This document shows, piece by piece, positions 1-11,700 of a stretch of DNA of 64,000 nucleotides. This DNA is from Melanocharis versteri. Its lineage: Eukaryota > Chordata > Aves > Passeriformes > Melanocharitidae. The translations under genes and the position numbers were made by a program. Below the pieces are notes generated by a model. That model did no database searches and had not been told where the DNA came from. It saw only the letters and a list, made by a program, of their open reading frames with translations. The stretch is taken from assembly GCA_013397845.1 (NCBI GenBank), contig VZTG01006696.1, positions 935,921 to 999,920 on the forward strand, read 5' to 3'. How positions within the stretch are numbered: position 1 is the stretch's first letter; each line of letters opens with the position of its first letter.

Positions 1-560
1 TGCGCTCGTCAGCGCCGTGCCCGGGCCGGGCGGGGGGCGGGCATGAGGGGGAGCTCTCGCTGTGCTGCCGTGGGACGGAGCGGCGGCCAGGCCCGTGCGG
101 GGGAGCGCGGTCTCTGAACTCCCCGCCCCCGCCTTCCTTCTGCCCATCGAGCCTCGGCCGGTGCGCTGCGAAAACCCCGCGGCGCTGATGCGGGTTTCGC
201 ATCAGAAATGCCGACAGCGCACGGTTATTCCCCTGCCCGAGCCCTTTGGCCTCGGTAAACAGGCGGAGAGGGCGGGAGAACGGGTGTTGCCCGCTGGAAG
301 CCGGCGCGGCCCGAGCTGGTACTGAGCCGCCGCGGTGTTTGCCGAGAGAAGAGCCCCGAAGGAGGGGAAAGAGCGTGAGCTCTGCAGCGTTCGAGCTGCC
401 ATTTTACACAGGCTTCCTGCCGGCCGGGTGTTGACGTAGGAAAGCGGCTCTCGGAGCGATTTAGCGAGTGGGGGCTTTCCCAGGCGGTGTGTTCTTCTCC
501 AAGGTGCCGTGTGCCTGCGTGCGCTGCTGCTTCCAGCTCTTCTCAGCGTGAATCCAAGCT
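1..560 (+). promoter_or_regulatory. SF3B1: Shoulder of a CpG island, 5' part of SF3B1 intron 1
   Basis: The first ~560 bases are much richer in GC and CpG than the following AT-rich DNA. I looked for the short first coding exon of SF3B1 (MAKIAKTHE in vertebrates, from memory) and it is not here. The window therefore most likely starts just downstream of that exon, inside intron 1, and this is the 3' shoulder of the promoter CpG island. That a housekeeping spliceosome gene has a CpG-island promoter is general knowledge. The assignment to this gene is inference from the position upstream of exon 2. Confidence 0.5.
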
Positions 561-3500
561 GTCTTTGTGGGCACTGACTGCGGCTTGCCCTGCGCTTAAG
601 TATCTTCAGGCAACGGAGAATAATTTGTAGAATTACGCCGCTTCTGTATTTTTGCTTTGGGGTTTTTCACCTGTGTTTCTGTGTACGATAGGTGATCTAC
701 TGTATTTTGTCTTAATTTATATCCGTAATTCCGTAATCGAAAACTGCCTCTGGATGGTGGTTGTGCACTGTGAGGTAGGCAGGGCGCCCTGGTACTCATT
801 GTCTTTTAGGATTTTTTTCTTTTTTTTTTTTTAAATTTGTTTTTCAGTTTTGCACTGAAAAAGCTTTTCAAATGCAGAGCCGTTATTATCTCCCGTGGAA
901 GTGGGGTTAATGTAGTTTTAACACTACAGACCTAATCTGACTTTGGGGATGAAGAAAAACTGTTGTCCTTACTTTTTTTGAAATTTAATTTGAACTTCTT
1001 TTTTTTTAGAATTCTGTGGTGTTTGTGTATAATTACAGAAATTGTCTTGTGCTTTGTTTATATGCTGTGATATGCATAAGGGTTGTATGAGACACTACCC
1101 AAGTGAGTTTTACCCATCACAGTGCTCTGCTTTTCCTACTACCTAAAGAGATTTTTGTGATAAAATAGAATTGTTGAGGTGTGGGTTGGTTTTTTTATTC
1201 CAAGCTGAAATTGCTTATTTATTGGAGCAAGTGCTGATGAATTGGCTTCAGTGAAGACATTGACATGCTTCCAGTTGCTTGTGTTTTGATTAGTGTTGTA
1301 TCAGAACGGGTTTTAAGGGGGAGGGTAGTTAGATAAAAAATGTGTATAACAGGATATGATCACGTAAGGGTCTTCCCCAGCATGGAGGCATTAGCTGAGC
1401 AGCTTGATTATTTTGCCTCCAGATTCTATCCTATCTTTTTTCGGTGCCTCACTAGTCTTTCAAATTGAGTTGTTTGTTACTGAATCATGTTAAAATACTT
1501 TTATTTTTTGTGCTGTTTGTTAAATACTCATTGATTGATGTGTTCAAGACATGACTTGAAAGAGGCCTCAAAACAGTTGGAGGTTGTGTCAGCTGTGTAT
1601 TTAAAGGGGAACTCTGTGTTTGAGGCTGAAAAGTAAAGTTTTAAGTGGCAGCTTATAAAGCCTCAATAAATGCTTGAGCTTTCAATGCTGTTGAAGGTCA
1701 TTTTTAATATAATTTTTTTTTTGTGCTCAGAAAAGAACAAAGATCTTCAAACATAATAGACCTAATATGTGTAAGAGTGCTAAAGTAGCTAAAAATAATA
1801 CCACACAAGAGCAAGCTAAATGTGCAAAAATATGATAAGACATGAAAACATAGAACCTGTTTACTCTGTAAAATACCTCTCCAGCACAAGGTCGTCTTTC
1901 TTATTTAATGTTGAGGCTGGAACTACACATATGGTAACAGAACATGTACTTTGAGAAAGGCTGTCTGTGAGCTAGATGTTCAGAGACTTCGAATTCTCAT
2001 GCATTGACTTTAATAATATTGAGCATTTATGGTATGTTTCAAGTCAACTGCACATTAAAGTTACTTCTGCTAAAATACCAAAATATATAAATAATAGAGT
2101 AAAATACAGAAGAGATCAGTAGAATATTATCCTCCTCCTCTTCTTTTTTTTCCTCTGTATCCCACTCCATTTACTGTTTCTCTGCCTGTTCCTGAAGTTT
2201 CTGTTGGTTGCCTAAGTCATTAAACAAGTAGTTTGCTTTGCACAGTATATTTTTAAGCTTTGTGATTACTCCCTCTTAATTTGCTTTTTATTAAAGAGCT
2301 TTGTTAAATACGGTGTGAACTTTTCCAAGGAAGTGCCAGTTAGCTCACGGGAGGTAAACATGTCTTGAATGTCAAAATAAAGTTTTCCACCTAAATATAT
2401 GATGTTTTCCAAGCACAGGCTACCTGTGACTACAGGCCTCCTGATTCAAGGGGTTTTGTGGGGTGTTCTCTCTAGAGTGCTTCATTTGAACTGGCACCCA
2501 GAGGCTGTGTGGCATTAGTTGAAAATTAGGGTGGCCATCAGTAAGGTTTGTTGACCCTCTGCAGACTTTGTTTTTGGTACAGATAACCCGGCAGGTTTTG
2601 CAGAAGGAAAATGAGAATGCTCCTTACCCTGCCAACTGATGTAATTCCTGTAATTTAAAGGAGAAGGCCAACAATAAATGAGATCTTTACCCTCTTCATT
2701 AAATAGAGCTGTTTTAAAAGTAAAGTTAGAGGACAAGGCCTTGTTATGTTAAATCTTGGTAAGAACTATCAACAGGAAAATATTTTTGTACTAACACTTC
2801 TACTGCAGAAATCCCACAATTGTTTTACTTAGCTCTGTTGATGATAGCAGAGGTGGGAGGCCATGCACGAGCAAATCTCTGTGGCCCATCCTGCAGGGCA
2901 GGGGGCTTGCTGGTGTGCTATGTGTTCGAGCTGTATGGTCAGGTTGATTCAGTGAACAGGTGATGGAAAGGCAGGATGATCCTGCAGGCGAGATCCGTAG
3001 GCTTTTTTTCATGTTGAAGTTGGTTACAGCTGTGGATGCTCAGTCAGGCCTTAGTGTGCTGCTGAAGAGGCAGGGTGTTTGTTGTTCCACTAACTGCTCT
3101 TAGGAGCACCCACTTGGAGCTGGCAGTGTTGTTCTTGGTAGAGATGGAAGCTTCAGGTATTCCCTTCCACCCCAGTACTGCAATGCATCAGGCTGCAGAA
3201 GGAATCAGGAGCTTCATCTGCGCTCTGGAAGTAACAGAAATAACTGAAAAATCCCCGGAGAAGGTACTTGAGTTGCATTGGCTCCATAGCCTTGCCATAG
3301 GATGATTCTGCGGAAGCGGGATACCTTAAGAGGACTCTGTAATCAGGATACATACACCTCTGAAGGTGATCAGGGGCCTCTGTGGGCAAGAGAAAAAAGT
3401 CCCTAATTTGGCAGTAGTTTCTTTCTGCTGCTTCTCCAGGAACTAACACATTAGGGAACAATGTGTTCTATGTTCTGGACTCATGGGAATTCCCTGGGCT

Positions 3501-5580
3501 GTGCAAGATTTTAGAGGGAGCAGGATGTACCCACAGGCAGGATTCAGGAGGTGCTCGTGGCCAGCAGTATATGGCTTTTGTGAGGTTTCAGCTTCTCATA
3601 AGTTTAAGGCATCACGAGTTTCTGTAACACAGAGGTGACCGTCCAAGTCACTCTGCTCTAGAAAGCTGCAATAGTTCAATGGAAACCCTGAAGTGGCTGG
3701 AGCAAGATTTTAGGGTATATCTTCTGTCCGTGGGACTCTTGATGAGTTTAGAAACACGTTTCTGCTGATTTTCCTCCCTAGACCAGTGCAGGAATTGCTG
3801 GTTTGCTGCCAGGTTTATGGTGCTTCACATGAAGTCAGTGTTGCTTTCTGACTAAGTGAACACTTAGTCCTGCTGTTCTCACTCGTAGCTATATGGCAAA
3901 GATTTGTCAGGTAAAACTCTCTTGAGTTGCCTCTCTAGAAAACATGCCTTTGTACAGGAGGCATGATGTGCCTTACAGTGGGTTTGTGGTTGTTTGTCGT
4001 TGTTTGTTGGAGTTTTTTTTTTTTGGTTAGTGGAAGTCTGTGATAAGAAAAGGACTCAGCTGTGACGTTAAGGCTTGAAGTTCGCAGTGCTGACATTTTA
4101 AACTAAGCAATTCTGATCCAATAATTTGCATTAGTAATAATTTTAGCTTTAAAAAAATATATTCTTATTGTTTGTCAGGTTTCCTAGCAGGTGTTGCATA
4201 ACTTTGTATAGTGTCTTTTGCAAGATGGCTTGGTGGTAAAAATGTTTCAGATTTATTCATCTTGAAAAGAGAAGTGAGCAACAGTAGTAAACAACTATTG
4301 AATACTCAGGATTCAAGATTATTTGTAAACAAAATTTCGTGTAGCTTTTTTTGTAAATTGACAAATTTCCTTTAAGTTAATGTAGCAGGCAATACCTCTT
4401 CAGGTGGGAGAGGGTGAATCCCAGAATTACCGATGTTGAAAGGGTCTTTTGAGACCACATAATCCAATTCTTCCTCTCAAGCCATGATCCTTTGTATTCC
4501 TGCAGCCGTGAAATGCAACTCTTAGGTGTTTTCTTAGCCATTAAAGTAGTTGTTTGATCTAGTGAAATTTACATTGTATGGATAATTGCCTTTCCATATC
4601 TGTTAACTCAAAATTCACATGAAAACAGTAATAATTTTTACAGTTAGCTGTGCCTCAGTATACCTACAGTTGCATTTGTTGAAGATAATTGGATTACTGC
4701 GATTTATTTTCTTGTTGCATTACAGCAGATGGGAGGAAAGCATGGTTTAATTTGGTTCGTGTTTTTTTGGATTAAGAAGTTAACGTTCTTTCTGAAAGTA
4801 CCAAACTTCTAAGGTCAAAGATGGCCACCAGAGTTGATTAGAGTCAGATCCTGATACAGTACAAGAATGACAAAGCTCCCATTTGTCCTGTTTGAAGGGT
4901 GTTTTGTTATCCAGAAGAACAGTAGAGTCTTCCAAGATGGTGATGCAGGCAGGAATAATGATGAGTAAATAACATTTGAGCTGCCAAAGTGAAAAGGAAC
5001 TGGTCCTAAATTTTGGAGATTTTTTATTTGCTTGTTACCCAATGGCATAGTAGAGTTGGGGTTTTTTATTCAAAGATAGTACAGCTTTGCAATATGTTAG
5101 AAAACACAATACAGTGTTGTTTTATTAAATCGCAGTTTTGAGAACTTGTGCAGTAGTTCTTTTGAACAGAGTTGTTTAAATTAGCAAAATTGGTGATAAC
5201 ATTGTGAAAGGCTTTTTTTAATGAGAGGATTACATTTGTTGTGAAAGGGTTTTGTTAGTGTAGTTTTGAGAAATATTGCTGTGTTGTAAACTACCTTCTC
5301 TGCTATCTTTGTTGGAAGATGAGATACGGTAACAGTGGGTTAAATAGTTTGCTTTAGGCCGTACAATTAAACTACCCCGTGTTAGATCATATTAAAACTC
5401 GAGGAAAAACTGTTTATGAATGCCATGACTTTACAGTTTTGTATGTCATACATGTTTATTTCTTTAGTAATCATTTTTCAGGTTGGGAAAAAAACTTGTT
5501 TTGCTGTACATTGTAACATGAGTATTACATCTTGCATGTACGTGTAACAAGACTTTTGTGTGTGTGTGTCTTTACCCTAG
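561..5580 (+). other. SF3B1 intron 1, AT-rich, no gene seen
   Basis: This is about 5 kb of AT-rich intronic DNA with T-runs (for example 819-832). It has no exon-like ORF and no recognised RNA. A degraded CR1-like scrap lies near 4418-4475. The intron ends in a pyrimidine-rich tract with a short TG repeat (5559-5571) directly before the exon 2 acceptor AG at 5579-5580. Confidence 0.6.
4418..4475 (-). repeat. Degraded CR1 LINE 3'-end fragment
   Basis: The text 'tcccagaattaccgatgttg' followed by 'aaagggtcttttgagacca' resembles the reverse complement of the avian CR1 3' end (an 'atcacagaatcactgaggttgg...' type). The match is short and diverged, so this would be an old insertion. It is a call by eye. 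Confidence 0.4.
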
Positions 5581-5747
5581 ATATTGAAGCACAAATTCGA
5601 GAAATTCAAGGAAAAAAGCCTGCTCTTGATGAAGCACAAGGAGTAGGCCTTGATTCCACGGGATATTATGATCAAGAAATTTATGGTGGCAGTGACAGCA
5701 GATTTGCTGGATATGTCACTTCTATTGCAGCAACTGAATTGGAAGAT
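5581..5747 (+). CDS. SF3B1: SF3B1 exon 2
   Basis: It begins in phase 1 after the acceptor at 5579-5580 and ends at donor GTAAGT (5748). It encodes [20 protein letters not shown] onward to ATELED, about residues 10-65. Pro replaces the Ala I recall at this point in human (GKKAALDEA). Intron 2 (5748-7691) carries a CR1 fragment. Confidence 0.97.
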
Positions 5748-8700
5748 GTAAGTGATTTTATTTATTTTGTTTGTTTAGGGCATGCAATGTAATTATTTCA
5801 GAATTGATTTTGAGTAATTTTTAGTAGCAGTTGCTTGAAGTAAAACCAGTTGTCATTAAAGCCATAGTGGACCAAGTATGTCTTGTCTGGGAAGCTCATA
5901 ATCATAAAATGGTTTGGGTTGTAAGAGACCTTAAAGATAATTTTGTTCCATCCCCCCTGCCATGGGCAGGCACACCTTTCACTAGACCAGATGTTGCTCA
6001 AAGCAACATCCAGCCTGACCCTGAACACTTCCAGGGATGGGGCATCCACAGCTTCTCTGAGCAACCTGTGCCAGTGCCTCACCACCCTCTCAGAAAAGAT
6101 TTTCCTAATATCCAGTCTAGACCTACTCTCAGTTAAAAGCCATTTGCCCTTGTGCTGTGACCACGTGCCCGTGTAAAGAGTCCCTCTCCAGCTCTCTTGT
6201 AGATCCCTTCAGGTACTGGAAGGCCTCAGTTAGGTCACCCCAAACCCTTCTCTTCTCCAGGCTGAACAAACCCAGCTCTGAGCCTTTCCTCAAAGGAAAG
6301 GTGCTCCATTCCTCTAATCTCTTGGTGGCCTCCTCTGGACTCACTCCACCAGGTGCCTGTCCTTCCTGTGCTGGGGCCCCCAGAGCTGGGTGCAGTGTTC
6401 CAGGTGGGATCTCAGAGCAGAGCAGAGGGGCAGAATCCCCTGCCTTGCCCTGCTGCCCACGGGGCTTTGGATGCAGCCCAGGACACATTTGGCTTTCTGG
6501 GCTGTGGGTGCCCATTGCTGGGTCACGCCCAGCCTCTCTTCCACCAGCTCCCCCAAGTCCTTCTCAGCAGGGCTGCACTAAGTCTGGCTTGTACTTCTTG
6601 AATTGTGCTTTGAGAGCCTTGTAGACCCAAGCAGAAGGCAAAAAGTTGTGTCCTGGTACTTAATGTTAGCCTTGACTGGAATAATTAACTTTGTTCTGTT
6701 ACTGCTACCAGGATTACGAATGACGGTAAAAAAATCTAGTAAAACTTCGGCCAACAAACTTTAGTGACTGTTTTAAGATTTCTGGTTCAAATTTCAGAGC
6801 TGTTTTTAAGAATTGGCTTTTTCACTGTGTTGTGTTCTCCTTAGGTATCCTGCTTGTAAGGTTACCTAATGTTAATTTCTAATGTTAAACATTGGACCAT
6901 ATTTTCAGTTGCAGGAACGGTCAGATCTATAGGCCTTATCATAAATACATAGGCATCTTACACTGAGAGAATTTTATTTCTAAGAATGAGGAAGATAATG
7001 TTTAGTACTTGTTGATACATGGGTTGTTTTTTTAGTGATGTACTTGTGTCATCTACAGACTTCTACGAATGCCTTAATTAAAAATTTCCATTACTCTGGG
7101 GCTCACTGAAAAAGTTTCATAGTTTTATGAGCAATTTTTCTTTTGGGTTGCTGTAAATAATTGAATAGAAACTGACTACTAATATAAAGAAATCAATAGC
7201 AAAAGCGAGTGCTTGTTATTGCTATTGTGATTGAGTAACTATAACTAAACTAACATGAATCTACCTGAACTTTTCACTGTTTCTGAAGGTTTTTTGTAAG
7301 GTTATTCAGTCTTGTTCCATATATATACAGCTGACTTCTAAGAAAAATCGTTTGAATATCTCTGCACCAGTTCTCACATGCCAGCTAGGGAGCTGTAACA
7401 GTAGTGCTAATATGAAATACAGACTTCTTGTGTAATTAGTGTAGGTAGCATACTTGATTAAATGTAGCATATTGAAGAATACTTGAGCCTGCTTAGTGAT
7501 ATGAGTAGGTTTATGTGATACAGCAGTTTGGGAATAATAAGAAAAGGTATATATGAAAGCTTGCTAAAATTTTGAATTCACTATTCTACTTGTCCATTTT
7601 CATCTTTTCTATGACCACAGCATGTTCATTTGCTGTTAGTTTATCTAAGTGTAATATCAGCATGACAAATTCACCATGTCTTTACTGACAGGATGATGAT
7701 GATTACCCTTCCACAAGTTTGCTTGGCCAGAAGAAGCCAGGGTACCATGCTCCAGTGGCATTGCTTAATGACATACCACAGTCTACTGAACAGGTACGTC
7801 TGAACTGAAGGCACAGTAAAATACTGTTGTAGGCATTGGGGAAAAGAAGCGTTAATCAATAATGTGTCTTGTTTTTTGGAAATATGAGATGTATGTAAAG
7901 GGCTTTGTTTTTTAAATTTTGCTATAAGCTTGTTACTGCTTTAGTTCGGAAATCCACAGAGTGTTAAAGATTGGCTCTTGTGCATGTAAAGCCAACATGA
8001 GTATAGAAACTAAATTATTGAAATTTTCTTTTATTGAAGTCAGATACTTCATTAAATTAAAATAACTGAGAAACTTAATGTCCTTTATACTGCTTGGTTT
8101 TTAAGGAAAATGTAATCACTTAAGTCTTATATTCCTGGAGTGTTTTTGTGTAAAATTTAAAAGCATAAGTAGTGTTAAGTCACTCTGCAAAAAGAACGGG
8201 AAAGGTGGACAGCATGAAATGCTTTGGTAACAAGTGAAAAAACTCTTAAAATAGCAAATTTTTATCAGAAGTGATTTCATGGGAAGTTCTGTGTTTAAAA
8301 ACCTGAAATTCTGGTTGCAGAAGTAAAATTTAAGTTAGTATAGTGTTTTGGCATTCCTGCATAGTTGAGGCGAAAAATAATTTAGGTCTTTTTAATGATG
8401 CTGAAAACGAATACAGTACCAGACACTTTTCATAGTGGTTTTCATAAATCTGTGACTAACAGGCTTTCTTGCTTTTCAGTATGATCCTTTTGCAGAACAC
8501 CGTCCTCAAAAGATTGCAGATCGGGAAGATGAGTACAAAAAGCACAGGCGGATGATGATAATTTCCCCTGAGCGTCTTGATCCTTTTGCAGATGGTAATT
8601 TATTTTGGCTTTTCTATACCCTTTATGAAATTTTTGTCTTTAATTGTCTTTAGCCCTTTGATTTCTGTTGGCATGCCTATAAACTTAGTTTTGTTTTAAA

Positions 8701-11700
8701 CATCCCCTTTTCATAGAGATTTGGTTGAAAATTTAGATGCCATATTCTTCATCTTTATAATACGAGTTTTCTTTCCAGGTAGAAGGACAAGAAAATTGTC
8801 AATGAGCCATTGCCATAGAAACACAAAGGGTTAAAGGTTTCTCTTTTCATTTTGTTTTGGGTTGTGCGTTGTACTTTGAACTACTTGTGTATTGAGTGCT
8901 CAGATTCATTCAGTACCTTGATAGTTTTCATTCCAAGTTATAGATTTACAGGGTTACTGCTTTTGAAATGCTAGTAGAGCACCTAATTCTTACCATCCTA
9001 TGTAAATTTTAGGTGGTATCGCTAAAAGAAGCAAAAGCATATATAAGACTTTGATACTATTAATAGTTCAAGTCTGTTCTGATAATTTTAGAATGCAAGT
9101 CAGGAGAAGGGGTGTTAGTGGGTCTGACAGAAACTTTCTTCAGGTGAGTGAGTTTCACGTGTGGCAATAAGGTGCCTGTTGGCTTAAAATTAGTAGCTAT
9201 TTTGCAGGTTTTACAAATGAGAATTTCAGCCTGCATGAATTAATAGGGATATTAATTATTTTACTTGCTTAATTGTAATTGATATAAACATGTATTTTCA
9301 GAATTCACAGGCCCATACTAACTGTCCTTAATTTCTTTCCTACAGCAGTACTGCTATATGCCAGTCCTGTCTGCATTCTTAAGGGTGCAGTTCAACACAT
9401 CCTGTGTAGATTATGGTGAAAAAGTATTCCAAAGGAAAGTCCTATCAAAGCTAGTGTCAGAAAGACACAGCCAATTGGGCAGTGATCTTCAGCATAGAAA
9501 TGTTTAAGAAGTTTATTTTTCTCCCTAAAGTGTAATAGCTATACCACTTGTATAGCAAATCTGCACATTTTTCTTAAAGAAAAGTGTTTTTCTTGACAAG
9601 TCTCATTTCTATAAAGTTGGGCTTCTTTTAAAGTATTTAAAAATTTAATTAATGCAAGATACAGAGCATAAAACAGCATATGGTGTACAAAACCCATTAC
9701 CTGTGAGTATTGTTGTGGTGGTGTATGTACTGTATTGCATTCAGCTCCCAATCACAAGTGTCCCTTGAGAAGAGGGGGAAAGTGTCATCAAACAGTATTT
9801 TGGGGTTTTTTATTTAGTTTTTATTTTTATTTTTAATGAAGCCCTGTTACAATATGACACTAGAAGGTCTGTGAGACATGTCCAGATTTGTCAAACTTAT
9901 AAATGGGTCTTTATGATAAAACAATTTAAACATTACTTAGGTATGCAATAGTTATTTATAGTCAGATAACAAGTAGGATTTAACAGCTTACACGAGGTAA
10001 TGTTTTGATTATAAATATCTTTCCAAAGTGTTACTAATGGTAAAGAGATAATTTTCTAGGCTTCTATTCTGCTGCTTGAAGTCAGAACTGCTGATGGAGA
10101 CAAAGGCACGAAAGTGTACGTATTCCGGATTAGCAACCCAGGAACCCATCACTTCTGAAGACTCTTTACTGTGTTGTCATTTTATCATTTTTATCGGCTT
10201 TAAAATATTTGTTTGAAACTGCAGTAGTTATGTTTGTGTTCAAACAGGTTAAATTGATCAGCAAACTGAATAACCGTAAGATACATGTAATTTTAAAAAT
10301 TTTCGATCAAAAAGTAAAATTAAATGATCATGGAATAATTTAATACTAGAGCAGGACAGTAGAAGTCCATAGTTTCTGCTTATCCTGTACTCATTGTGCT
10401 CCATTCCTGTTGCTGTTCTCTTCTGCAGGAGGGAAGACTCCAGACCCTAAAATGAATGCCAGAACGTACATGGATGTTATGCGTGAACAGCATTTAACAA
10501 AAGAAGAGGTGTGTGGAGGGGAGGGTTTTCCTTCTGGACTGAGTTTCATGTTACAGCCTTTGAAAGCATGTTAAGAAAGTGGGAACGTAAATTCTCTTGA
10601 CGTTGTCTTAATTTAAAAGCCCCTTTCTTTGGAAAATCATGTTCTTCATATGTTGAAAGTCAGTAGAATTTAAAGGTGAAAGTTCTAAAAAACATCTGTG
10701 TAATACCTAAGCAATGCAAGGAAAAATAGTCTCAAGATTTTTTAATCTGGATTTTTTTGGTGGCACTCGGACTTTCTCTTGTTTATTTTCTTTCTTTTAG
10801 AGAAGAGACAAAATCTAACAGTGACTGAGAATTACTCAGTGTGAGAGATGTTTGTTTTTGTGAGCTCTGTGTATAGGGAAGCCAGGGAGGTTTTAAAAGG
10901 CTCTTGATGATGTACCTACAACAGATGTTGCAGTACTAAATCTGGTATAAGATTGGCATTTGGTTTTAAAAACGAAAAGAAAAAAAGGGAGAAAAACCAA
11001 AAACATGCTTTAAAATTCATTTTAATAGGTAAAAAGATATTGGTAATGGAAACAGATTTATTGTGTAATACCTACAGTACCGTCTTGTTAATTGGAGCAA
11101 GACCTTGTAGTTCCAGTGACTTCTAACATTGATTTGTCTTATCTTAATTGAGGAATTCGTTCTTAATTTTGGCAGTCTTACTGCTTATGGATCCATTGAT
11201 AAGTGCAAAACAGTCTGGGTTAGTGTGCTGTTTTAGCAGTATCATCTCATGATTTTACATAAGAATCTCAGGGCTTTTTATATATCATGGGATGTAGCTC
11301 ATGTGAACGTATATTCTGTCACCCACCTTTAATTTACTGAAGCGGTACTTGTTTGAAACAGATGGGTGATGGTCTTAAGGCATATATACCTATAGGTGAC
11401 AGAAACTGACAGCTTTAAACATTCTCTGTGCATTCGCATTTGCAGTAAGAAAGGCTTTTAATGAAAAATCAGTTTTAAAACAGCCCTTCAAACAGCTGCT
11501 CTATCAATATAGAAGAATTGAAAAAAGAGTGGCCTTGAAATTAAAGCAGTGGTTAATTGCAGGTTATTGGAGCAGAACCTCGAAGCATAAAAAGATGCTG
11601 AAAAAACTCCTTTGAAGGTGTAATTTGAAGAGTTCTTATGTTTGTCTTTTTGTGCTTTTGAACAGAGGGAAATTAGGCAACAACTAGCTGAAAAAGCTAA

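Noticed and set aside
1..600. Possible SF3B1 exon 1
   Set aside because: No ATG with the expected MAKIAKTHE reading and donor was found, so exon 1 is placed upstream of the window.
6157..6624. A 155-codon + strand frame in SF3B1 intron 2
   Set aside because: It is the antisense reading of the CR1 insertion, whose true coding direction is minus.
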